This document shows positions 1-5,573 of a DNA stretch of 9,313 bases, piece by piece. The stretch lies in assembly GCF_958445495.1 (NCBI RefSeq), contig NZ_CAUCSQ010000087.1, positions 1 through 9,313 of the forward strand, read 5' to 3'. Position numbers and translations under genes: made by a program. Numbering within the stretch: the stretch's first letter is position 1; the number at the start of each line of letters is the position of its first letter. The notes beneath the pieces were generated by a model. That model searched no databases. It saw only the letters and a list, made by a program, of their open reading frames with translations, and was not told where the DNA came from. This stretch comes from an uncultured Bacteroides sp. GTDB taxonomy: Bacteria > Bacteroidota > Bacteroidia > Bacteroidales > Bacteroidaceae.

Positions 1-22
1 TCAATTCTTCTACAAAATTCAT
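1..22 (-). CDS. tyrS: Tyrosyl-tRNA synthetase, N-terminal fragment (partial)
   Basis: Only the first seven codons are inside the window. An ATG at 22-20 opens a frame reading MNFVEEL before the window edge. From memory, Bacteroides tyrosyl-tRNA synthetases begin this way, and a Bacteroidetes-type promoter sits at the right distance upstream. The enzyme would charge tRNA-Tyr in the cytoplasm. Seven residues are too few to prove identity, so the name rests on the match to the usual start and on its place after tatD. It could be another gene starting here. Confidence 0.5.
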
Positions 23-75
23 CGTATTACTCTTTAATTATTTGGTTTTTATTGTCTTTTCAGTCCGATATGCGG

Positions 76-106
76 CAAAAGTACGACTCTTTCTCGGAAG
101 AAACAA
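76..106 (-). promoter_or_regulatory. Predicted promoter of tyrS
   Basis: On the minus strand TACTTTTG (83-76) fits the Bacteroidetes -7 box TAnnTTTG exactly, and a TTG (106-104) lies 20 bases upstream where the -33 box belongs. Transcription would start about 70 bases from the inside edge and leave a leader of roughly 45-50 bases before the ATG at 22. It falls just after the tatD stop, so tyrS probably has its own transcript rather than depending only on the upstream operon. Confidence 0.6.
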
Positions 107-109
107 CTC

Positions 110-856
110 TTACGCCCTAAAAAAGATATCCCGGACAGTATTACAGACAATCATCCGCAATTCCTCCCTGCCCACCCCGCGCACTGTCGCAGCCCGGCAT
201 AATATTTCCTCGATACTTTCAGGACCGTCGTCCGTTTCCAGCAACAAGCGCCCGTCAGGCACAGCCTTCATCGTCCTTTCAGGATAACGCCCCCCGAAAG
301 ACAGATAAAACCCCTTCCGCAGCAACTGTTCCGCCTGTTCGGGTTTACCGCGAAACCCATGCCATATCCAAGGCTGGACCGGGTGAAGCTCTCTTTTCAA
401 AGCCAATAATTCGTCCGCCGCCTTCACACAATGGATAATCAACGGCAATCCATATTCCTCCGACAACTCTATTTGCCTCTTAAACACCGCCGACTGAAAT
501 TCCATCGAAGCTCCTGCCAACTTATCCAGCCCCGCTTCACCTACGGCTATAAGCCGTTTCGCCTCAAGCAATTCCCGCAAAAGCCCCAATTGGCGCCCGG
601 CATCACTCCCCGTCAAGTCCCACGGATGAATCCCGGCAGAATAATAACCTCCCTCCCCACAAACGGATACACCTTCCCCGCAAACAAGCGCCCCCTCACC
701 GCAAACGGGAATCCCGGAATCTTCCGCCGCCGTATGCAACGGAGAATCCGCCGATAAACGGCAATTGACAATTGCCCCTTCCCGGCCGGAGACGCCGGGC
801 AACCTGTGAGTATGGACATCCAATATCCTGCATGCATTCTTTTCCACCGCCTTCAC
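110..856 (-). CDS. tatD: TatD-family metal-dependent hydrolase
   Basis: This is a TatD-type amidohydrolase-fold protein of 248 residues. Members are metal-dependent nucleases or phosphoesterases of the cytoplasm. The expected metal ligands are visible: HTH (His15, His17), Glu107 in GEAGLD, His142 in IIHC, His166 in WHGF and an Asp in ETDD (207-210). GIHPW (75-79) is also typical. The start is GTG at 856, because a stop codon lies two codons upstream; a GTG at 847 is a possible alternative. Residues 52-69 carry three CGEG repeats at seven-residue spacing, which I take to be an insertion before the GIHPW strand. It follows yidD by 12 bases and is probably the last gene of that operon. The true substrate is not evident; the family name does not imply a role in Tat export. 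Confidence 0.85.
   Translation of the reverse strand: MKAVEKNACRILDVHTHRLPGVSGREGAIVNCRLSADSPLHTAAEDSGIPVCGEGALVCGEGVSVCGEGGYYSAGIHPWDLTGSDAGRQLGLLRELLEAKRLIAVGEAGLDKLAGASMEFQSAVFKRQIELSEEYGLPLIIHCVKAADELLALKRELHPVQPWIWHGFRGKPEQAEQLLRKGFYLSFGGRYPERTMKAVPDGRLLLETDDGPESIEEILCRAATVRGVGREELRMIVCNTVRDIFFRA
641..703 (-). repeat. Three-unit 21-base in-frame tandem repeat inside tatD
   Basis: Three successive 21-base units encode CGEGALV, CGEGVSV and CGEGGYY (residues 52-72). The CGEG cores lie at 703-692, 682-671 and 661-650. The period is a multiple of three, so copy changes would keep the frame. Synonymous bases differ between units (for example GGA, GGG and GGT codons for Gly), so the repeat is not a fresh slippage product. 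Confidence 0.8.
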
Positions 857-868
857 CTTTCAAACCGT

Positions 869-1144
869 TCAAGGCACGGGGTCATATCCGGAGCCTCCCC
901 AAGGGTGACACCTCAGAATACGCCTCACAGCCAGATAAAAACCTTTCACAGGGCCATGCTTCTTAATCGCCTCAATCGCATAAACAGAACAAGTCGGAGT
1001 AAACCGGCAAGAAGGAGGGGTCAAAGGGGATATGCAAATCCGGTAGAAATAGATAGGTATCAATAATGCGAATGAAAACACCCTCCTTAAAATTCCCGTC
1101 ACCAATGTCCGGATACGGGACATCCGGGAAATACGAGGCTTCAT
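869..1144 (-). CDS. yidD: Membrane protein insertion efficiency factor YidD
   Basis: This small protein of 91 residues belongs to the YidD (UPF0161) family. It sits on the inner face of the cytoplasmic membrane and assists YidC-dependent insertion of membrane proteins. The family signature is complete: CRFTPTCSVYA (46-56) and RCHPWGGSGYDPVP (78-91, at the very C-terminus). A hydrophobic, likely amphipathic segment at about 22-38 precedes it. The ATG at 1144 shares the ATGA overlap with the rnpA stop, which suggests coupled translation; Met8 is a possible later start. The rnpA-yidD pairing is the widely conserved arrangement, although yidC and rpmH are not here. Confidence 0.95.
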   Translation of the reverse strand: MKPRISRMSRIRTLVTGILRRVFSFALLIPIYFYRICISPLTPPSCRFTPTCSVYAIEAIKKHGPVKGFYLAVRRILRCHPWGGSGYDPVP

Positions 1145-1530
1145 AAAGACAGTTTCTCGGAAATACGCAAAAGCGCTATTCTCATTTTCTCTTCCAACTG
1201 GGCGGTAACTACCGGTTCATCCGACAAATAGATAAAAGCAACCGCCAGATGTTTCCCCCGGCCTGACAACCCGTCCGTCAGAAGATGTTTATTCCTGCGG
1301 TAGGCCTCACGTATCTGCCGTTTCACCCGGTTACGTTCCACCGCCCGCTTAAAACGCCGTTTCGATACGCTGACAAGTATCGAAACAGGAGCTTCCCCTT
1401 CATCGACAGGCATATATACAACACGTATCGGAAAGATGGAAAACGACTTGGACGCGCCGCCTTCAAACATCTTTCCGATTAAAATTTTACGATTCAGCCT
1501 TTCAGCCTTGCACAAAGTATATATACCCAC
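1141..1530 (-). CDS. rnpA: Ribonuclease P protein component
   Basis: This is the protein subunit of RNase P, which with the M1 RNA trims the 5' leader from tRNA precursors. The 129-residue length is normal. The RNR signature is clear: SVSKRRFKRAVERNRVKRQIREAYR spans 54-78, with the basic RNA-binding helix RNRVKR at 66-71. The start is a GTG at 1530, giving MGIYTL; no ATG is available before the conserved region. A GTG at 1542 is another in-frame option but would overlap the end of hemD. The gene lies eight bases after hemD and overlaps yidD by four bases. In many bacteria rnpA follows rpmH near dnaA; here it sits in the Bacteroidetes hemD cluster instead. Confidence 0.95.
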   Translation of the reverse strand: MGIYTLCKAERLNRKILIGKMFEGGASKSFSIFPIRVVYMPVDEGEAPVSILVSVSKRRFKRAVERNRVKRQIREAYRRNKHLLTDGLSGRGKHLAVAFIYLSDEPVVTAQLEEKMRIALLRISEKLSL

Positions 1531-1538
1531 TCTGCAGT

Positions 1539-2285
1539 TTACTTATTGTTTTCCTTGATAAACATGTCAAGCGCAGCCGTCATCGACGGAGCCTGTACCG
1601 TAGGAGCTTCCAGGTCCAAACGGAGTCCCGCATCGCGTACAGCCTGTGCGGTAGTAGAACCGAATGTGCCGATTTTAATTTCCTTCTGGTCAAAATCCGG
1701 GAAATTCTTCTTCAATGAAGTCACTCCGGCAGGGCTGAAGAACACCAGCATATCATAATCGAATTCCTCGTCCGGCGTGAAGTCGTTGCTTACCGTGCGA
1801 TACATCACAGCTTCCGTATGCTGTATGTTGTTCTTATCGAGCAGGTTTTTCACGTCATCATTGTGCACGTCCGACATGGGAACAAGATATTTCTCCGTTT
1901 TATGTTTCACGATGGCAGGAACCAAATCCTCAATCTTCCCTGTAGCTCCGAAGAAGATTTTACGCTTACGGTATTGCACATACTTCTGAATATACAATGC
2001 CACCGCTTCCGTCACACAGAAATACTTCATTGTCTCCGGAATTGTCACACGCAATTCTGTACACAAATTGAAAAAATGGTCGATAGCATGGCGAGAGGTA
2101 AATATAACGGCAGTATGGTCGAGAATCGAAATTTTCTGTTGCCGAAACTCTTTCGCCGAAAGACTTTCAACCTTGATAAACGGCCGGAAATCTATTTTTA
2201 CGCCATATTTTTCAGCGATGTCGTAATAGGGAGATTTCTCTGACGCAGGCTTAGGCTGCGACACTAGTACTTTTTTAATTTTCAA
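1539..2285 (-). CDS. hemD: Uroporphyrinogen-III synthase family protein (HemD)
   Basis: The 248-residue product fits the HemD family, whose members cyclise hydroxymethylbilane to uroporphyrinogen III in the cytoplasm. Family landmarks in order are FTSRHAI (62-68), EAVMYRTV (158-165, with the conserved Tyr162), FFSPAGVTSL (182-191) and GTFGSTTAQAVRDAG (206-220). Together they outline the two-lobed alpha/beta fold. The start is TTG at 2285, giving MKIKKVLVSQ, the N-terminus I expect for Bacteroides HemD; no ATG fits. It lies four bases after the DUF4271 stop and eight before rnpA. No other heme or corrin gene is nearby, so its working pathway here is unclear. The family call is firm; activity is inferred. 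Confidence 0.85.
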   Translation of the reverse strand: MKIKKVLVSQPKPASEKSPYYDIAEKYGVKIDFRPFIKVESLSAKEFRQQKISILDHTAVIFTSRHAIDHFFNLCTELRVTIPETMKYFCVTEAVALYIQKYVQYRKRKIFFGATGKIEDLVPAIVKHKTEKYLVPMSDVHNDDVKNLLDKNNIQHTEAVMYRTVSNDFTPDEEFDYDMLVFFSPAGVTSLKKNFPDFDQKEIKIGTFGSTTAQAVRDAGLRLDLEAPTVQAPSMTAALDMFIKENNK

Positions 2286-2289
2286 CGTC

Positions 2290-3126
2290 CTAAAATTTTA
2301 TTAGCAATATATTGTTAATTTGAATCATGCCCCGATAGAGTAATAGACAAGGCACTATTTCAAGAGCGCAAAAGTACAAAATTAATAGGAAAAGAGCGCT
2401 AAAATGATGAAAAAAAAGCTTTATCCACTTATAAAACATCAATATTTTAGCAAAAATTAGAATAACAGTTCCGATGATGATAAAGTTAGTCAGGCTCAAA
2501 TCGAAATAAACCAGAAAAAGCACGAAGGGAAACAGCGCAAATCCCAGATAATATATGAGCGTCGAATAAGATTCCAGCCACATATTTGTCCGATTTTTAT
2601 CAAAAAAAGTCCATCCCAGAAACATATAAACCAGCCATTTCAGCAAGAAATAAGAAAGGCAGGAACCGATGTAAATACCCAGCAGCAGGAGAGGGGATAC
2701 GGAGTCCATCAATACAGGAGACACATCATGAAAATAATTGAAAAAAGCAATCCCCGACAACACGCAGGTCTGCACGACAAGCACAAGAAGATAACGCATA
2801 TCCGCCGCCGTAGTGGTATCGAAAATACTGGTCCGTTCCCGATGCAGCACAAAGTCCTTTACCTGCTGCGACAAAAACTTCTTACCCCGTGCCAAAGCGA
2901 TGGAAGAAAGGAAAAAGCAGACCAGCAACGTCAATGCGACAGCATCGTCCGTGCGGGGAGAATAGGGGATAGGAGTCCCCTCAAAACCGGAGACAACCTC
3001 CTGCGCCGGACGGAGTTCCGCCGATTGAAAACCGGCACTGTCCGCCCCTGCCGTAACAACGCTCCCCTGCGGGAAAAACGCCAAAGTATCCGTAGCAGAC
3101 CGGGAACTTGAAACATCAACCGTCAT
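2290..3126 (-). CDS. DUF4271 integral membrane protein
   Basis: This 278-residue membrane protein matches my memory of DUF4271, a Bacteroidetes family found next to hemD. Its function is unknown. A polar segment of about 60 residues comes first, without a clear signal peptide. About six hydrophobic helices follow, at roughly 61-79, 111-131, 144-171, 190-209, 212-232 and 243-264. Between helices 3 and 4 is a conserved-looking loop, WTFFDKNRTNMWLES (172-186). No catalytic motif is evident. The ATG overlaps the stop of the LOG gene as ATGA, and the stop lies four bases before hemD, so it is translated as part of this operon. Base composition shifts from GC-rich at the 5' end to strongly AT-rich over the last four helices, consistent with Phe/Leu/Ile-rich helices. 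Confidence 0.8.
   Translation of the reverse strand: MTVDVSSSRSATDTLAFFPQGSVVTAGADSAGFQSAELRPAQEVVSGFEGTPIPYSPRTDDAVALTLLVCFFLSSIALARGKKFLSQQVKDFVLHRERTSIFDTTTAADMRYLLVLVVQTCVLSGIAFFNYFHDVSPVLMDSVSPLLLLGIYIGSCLSYFLLKWLVYMFLGWTFFDKNRTNMWLESYSTLIYYLGFALFPFVLFLVYFDLSLTNFIIIGTVILIFAKILMFYKWIKLFFHHFSALFLLILYFCALEIVPCLLLYRGMIQINNILLIKF
2369..2376 (-). promoter_or_regulatory. Possible internal promoter for hemD (-7 box)
   Basis: TACTTTTG on the minus strand is a perfect TAnnTTTG box inside the 3' end of the DUF4271 gene. It would give a leader of about 80 bases for hemD-rnpA-yidD-tatD. I see no good TTTG -33 partner, and the region is AT-rich coding sequence for Leu-Tyr-Phe, so chance is a real possibility. 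Confidence 0.3.
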
Positions 3127-3713
3127 ATAGCTGCAAATTTACGAATGGAGACATCCCACGCCGGAGTCGTATAAAGCAACTCCACCGCCTCCTCCGGCGT
3201 CTGAGCCACCTTCCAGATATCACCGTGCTGACGGCGCATAAAGTTTTCGTCAATCGCCCTCTCAAGCATTTCGAGCAACGGGTCAAAGAAAGCGTTCACA
3301 TTCAGAATAACGATAGGATTGAGATATAACCCCAACTGCTTCCAGGTAATTATCTCGAGCAATTCCTCAAGCGTGCCGCATCCGCCGGGCAAAGCGATGA
3401 TGCCGTCGCTCAACCCCGCCATCCTCTGCTTCCGTTCATGCATGGACTCCACCTCAATCAGTTCCGTAAGTCCCGTATGATGCCAGCCCTGTTCCACCAT
3501 AAAACGGGGAATGACACCCGTCACCTCACCGCCACCCTTCAATACGGCATCGGCAACGCAACGCATCAACCCGATGCTGCCCGCCCCGTTAATCAGGCGG
3601 ATACGGCGTCCGGCAAGCAAACGGCCGAGCTCCCCGGCCGCCTCAAAATAAACAGGAGCTATCTTCGTGCTGGAAGCACTATATACGCATACGGAATGTA
3701 TCTGGTTCATCAT
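3123..3713 (-). CDS. LOG-family (TIGR00730) nucleoside 5'-monophosphate phosphoribohydrolase
   Basis: This 196-residue protein has the LOG/lysine-decarboxylase-like Rossmann fold. Enzymes of this family cleave nucleoside 5'-monophosphates, such as N6-modified AMP, at the base-ribose bond; the older label lysine decarboxylase is misleading. The two signature motifs are present: MHERK (91-95) and PGGCGTLEE (109-117). The usual N-terminal YGGG is replaced by NGAGSIGLM (42-50), a variant I associate with Bacteroidetes members. Two adjacent ATG codons lie at 3713 and 3710, and either could start it. It is the first gene of the LOG-DUF4271-hemD-rnpA-yidD-tatD run, with a promoter-like site just upstream. 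The natural substrate (cytokinin-like nucleotide, AMP or other) cannot be read from the sequence. Confidence 0.88.
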   Translation of the reverse strand: MMNQIHSVCVYSASSTKIAPVYFEAAGELGRLLAGRRIRLINGAGSIGLMRCVADAVLKGGGEVTGVIPRFMVEQGWHHTGLTELIEVESMHERKQRMAGLSDGIIALPGGCGTLEELLEIITWKQLGLYLNPIVILNVNAFFDPLLEMLERAIDENFMRRQHGDIWKVAQTPEEAVELLYTTPAWDVSIRKFAAI

Positions 3714-3729
3714 TTATGTGATATTATGA

Positions 3730-3746
3730 TTGCACGTGCAAAAATA
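3730..3746 (-). promoter_or_regulatory. Predicted promoter of the LOG-hemD-tatD operon with overlapping palindrome
   Basis: On the minus strand TATTTTTG (3746-3739) fits TAnnTTTG, about 26 bases upstream of the LOG start codon. No clear -33 TTTG is visible, so strength is uncertain. A perfect 12-base palindrome, TTGCACGTGCAA (3730-3741), overlaps the downstream end of the box and the expected transcription start. That is a typical position for a repressor site. Confidence 0.5.
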
Positions 3747-3778
3747 CGAAAAAATAATGAAGGGAAGCACCCTGCCCG

Positions 3779-4030
3779 TTACATTAAATGAAATGAAACA
3801 ACCTGCCGCAATCCGTAAGCCGCAAATAAAACAATCCCCTTGTTCCAGTCCCGATTCATGAGAATACAAAGAACGGGCAAGAGGACGAATCTTAAAAGAG
3901 TCCCGACAGGCAAGACACCCTGTTTCCGGAATCCATTCCGGGAAACGTCCTTTTCCGTTCCCCCAGAAAACCATCCGGCCCTATCCCCAAGGCAACCCCT
4001 CGTTAAATCAAGCCGGCATCTTCTTTTCAA
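3779..4030 (-). pseudogene. Possible remnant of a small membrane-protein gene
   Basis: This is the only candidate in the 346-base gap between metK and the LOG gene. An open frame of 83 codons runs from a TTG at 4030 to a TAA at 3779. Its last 45 or so residues look protein-like: a hydrophobic stretch RFVLLPVLCILM, then NRDWNKG, then a second hydrophobic stretch IVLFAAYGL and VVSFHLM. The first 35 residues look random and rich in Arg and Gly, there is no ATG start before codon 59, and a strong inverted repeat lies inside the frame. I read it as a decayed gene or as non-coding sequence that happens to stay open. I do not recognise a family. Confidence 0.22.
3922..3946. repeat. Near-perfect inverted repeat in the metK-LOG gap
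   Basis: GTTTCCGGAAT (3922-3932) and ATTCCGGGAAAC (3935-3946) pair over 11 bases with one bulged base and a two-base loop. No U-tract follows on the minus strand, so it is not a standard terminator for metK. It may still halt or stabilise the metK transcript, which would read through it about 115 bases past the stop codon. Confidence 0.55.
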
Positions 4031-4059
4031 ACGAACAAAAGACGGTTCCCCATCGCTAC

Positions 4060-5352
4060 CTACAAACCGAAAGCAGCTTTAATCTTATCTACATAATCCA
4101 GCTTTTCCCATGTAAAGAGCTCCACTTCCACCGTCTTGTCCCCTTCATAACGGGAAGAGAACGTTTTCGTCACCATCTGCGGCTCACGTCCCATGTGACC
4201 GTAGGCAGCCGTTTCCTGATAAATCGGGTTACGAAGTTTCAGACGTTCCTCAATCGCTTTCGGGCGAAGGTCGAACAAACGGTCGATAACACGCGCAATT
4301 TCCCCGTCAGTCATATTCACGTGGGAACGCCCGTAAGTATCCACATAGATATTAATCGGGCGGGGAACCCCAATGGCATAACTTACCTGCACAAGCATCT
4401 CATCCGCCACACCTGCCGCTACCATATTCTTGGCAATATGACGGGCCGCATAAGCAGCGCTACGGTCCACCTTGCTAGGGTCTTTCCCGGAAAATGCACC
4501 GCCGCCGTGTGCGCCCTTGCCGCCGTAAGTATCGACGATTATCTTACGCCCCGTCAATCCGGTATCTCCGTGAGGTCCTCCGATTACGAATTTCCCGGTC
4601 GGATTGACATGATAAACAATCTTATCATTAAACAGCGCCAGCACCTTATCGTGGTGGATAGAAGCAATCACGCGGGGCATCAGAATCCCGACCACATCCC
4701 GGCGGATGACAGACAACATCTTCTCGTCGGCCTCCAGCCGGGCAGCTTCCGAATCATCCTCCGGCCGGATAAAATCATCATGCTGGGTGGAAACGACAAT
4801 CGTATCAATGCGGACCGGAGTCCCGTTATCGTCATATTCAATAGTAACCTGGCTCTTCGCATCCGGACGGAGATAAGTCATCACCTTCCCCTCCCGGCGG
4901 ATATCCGCCAATACCAGCAAAATACGGTGCGCCAAATCAAGAGAAAGCGGCATATAGTTTTCCGTTTCGTTCGTTGCATAACCGAACATCATTCCCTGGT
5001 CGCCCGCCCCCTGTTCCATCGGGTCCCGGCGTTCCACGCCCCGGTTGATATCGGGACTCTGCTCATGAATGGCGGAAAGCACGCCGCAAGAATTACTCTC
5101 AAACATGTATTCCCCCTTGGTATAACCGATTTTCTTTATCACCTCGCGCGCAATGAGCTGGAGGTCAACATACGCTTTTGTTTTCACTTCACCCGCCAAT
5201 ACCACCTGTCCGGTAGTCACTAGTGTTTCGCAAGCTACTTTCGAACTGGGGTCATAAGCCAACAGTTTGTCAAGCACGGCATCCGATATTTGATCGGCTA
5301 CCTTATCGGGGTGTCCTTCCGACACCGATTCGGATGTAAATAAGTATCCCAT
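4060..5352 (-). CDS. metK: S-adenosylmethionine synthetase
   Basis: MetK makes S-adenosylmethionine from methionine and ATP in the cytoplasm and works as a homotetramer. Key motifs are visible: GHPDK (13-17, ATP-binding His14), GAGDQG (115-120, signature 1) and GGGAFSGKD (283-291, phosphate-binding signature 2), followed by KVDRSAAYAARH. At 430 residues it is longer than the roughly 385-residue E. coli enzyme but normal for Bacteroides, the extra length lying in the middle domain. The ATG at 5352 is the expected start (MGYLFTSESVSEGHPDK). It has its own promoter and a leader of about 150 bases that carries a SAM-II-like aptamer, so feedback control by SAM is likely. It appears to be transcribed alone or with weak read-through into the gap downstream. 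Confidence 0.98.
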   Translation of the reverse strand: MGYLFTSESVSEGHPDKVADQISDAVLDKLLAYDPSSKVACETLVTTGQVVLAGEVKTKAYVDLQLIAREVIKKIGYTKGEYMFESNSCGVLSAIHEQSPDINRGVERRDPMEQGAGDQGMMFGYATNETENYMPLSLDLAHRILLVLADIRREGKVMTYLRPDAKSQVTIEYDDNGTPVRIDTIVVSTQHDDFIRPEDDSEAARLEADEKMLSVIRRDVVGILMPRVIASIHHDKVLALFNDKIVYHVNPTGKFVIGGPHGDTGLTGRKIIVDTYGGKGAHGGGAFSGKDPSKVDRSAAYAARHIAKNMVAAGVADEMLVQVSYAIGVPRPINIYVDTYGRSHVNMTDGEIARVIDRLFDLRPKAIEERLKLRNPIYQETAAYGHMGREPQMVTKTFSSRYEGDKTVEVELFTWEKLDYVDKIKAAFGL

Positions 5353-5417
5353 CTTCTTTAATTATAATTTATGAGTTATGACTTGAAACGGCAGGAGAGA
5401 AGAGCCTTGCAAAGAGA

Positions 5418-5504
5418 AGCCGAAAAGGCGTCGATAAGACGTGTTTTAGCATTTTTTTCCGTGGTTGCAAGCTACTCAAATCTGTCCACACTCTCATTTC
5501 GGCT
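5418..5504 (-). repeat. Eight-base inverted repeat enclosing the riboswitch aptamer
   Basis: AGCCGAAA (minus strand 5504-5497) and TTTCGGCT (5425-5418) are perfect complements lying just outside the aptamer on either side. They could form a closing helix. The second arm also lies in the loop of a possible five-base hairpin, GCCTT/AAGGC (5429-5425 with 5408-5404), so the folds may compete. The first arm sits at about the expected transcription start and may be only partly transcribed. Confidence 0.45.
5438..5492 (-). promoter_or_regulatory. SAM-II-like riboswitch aptamer in the metK leader
   Basis: On the minus strand the leader holds the conserved blocks of the SAM-II (SAM_alpha) aptamer in order. 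P1 is GUGG (5489-5486) pairing with CCAC (5464-5461). The loop contains GAUUU (5482-5478) and UUGCAA (ending 5465), with 13 bases from the end of GAUUU to the end of UUGCAA, the same as I recall for the metX archetype. After a 10-base A-rich linker comes GCUAAAA (5450-5444). UUGC can pair with GCUAA in the register of the SAM-II pseudoknot, leaving the conserved U unpaired, and GU/AC pairs add to the far end. Distal pairing is weaker than in the archetype. Placement in front of the SAM synthase gene is what this class predicts. Confidence 0.75.
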
Positions 5505-5505
5505 A

Positions 5506-5513
5506 CAAAGATA
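5506..5513 (-). promoter_or_regulatory. Predicted metK promoter (-7 box)
   Basis: TATCTTTG on the minus strand is a perfect TAnnTTTG box. Transcription would begin near 5500, just ahead of the aptamer, giving a leader of about 150 bases. No good -33 TTTG is seen. An identical box on the plus strand lies 22 bases away facing the other direction. Confidence 0.55.
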
Positions 5514-5535
5514 AAGAGATTTCGGAGATTATGAG

Positions 5536-5543
5536 TATCTTTG
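5536..5543 (+). promoter_or_regulatory. Predicted promoter of the 62-residue membrane protein gene (-7 box)
   Basis: TATCTTTG on the plus strand fits TAnnTTTG, 30 bases before the ATG at 5574, leaving an AT-rich leader of about 25 bases. The -33 region would overlap the metK -7 box; no TTTG is visible there. Confidence 0.5.
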
Positions 5544-5573
5544 GGCAATATTTAACACATAAATAAATTTAAA

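Noticed and set aside
1818..2243. A 141-codon plus-strand frame.
   Set aside because: It lies entirely opposite hemD and shows no protein-like pattern or promoter.
3714..3974. An 86-codon minus-strand frame with an ATG just before the LOG gene.
   Set aside because: It reads across the LOG promoter-like box and palindrome, and its composition (scattered Cys, Phe, Ile) is not that of a coherent protein.
4195..5223. A 342-codon open frame on the plus strand.
   Set aside because: It is antisense to metK throughout, its product has no family features, and metK motifs are unambiguous; long antisense frames are common opposite GC-biased codons.
5369..5497. A 42-codon upstream frame in the metK leader, beginning at an ATG close to the transcription start.
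   Set aside because: It runs straight through the aptamer blocks, has almost no leader and no ribosome site; the conserved RNA pattern explains the sequence better.
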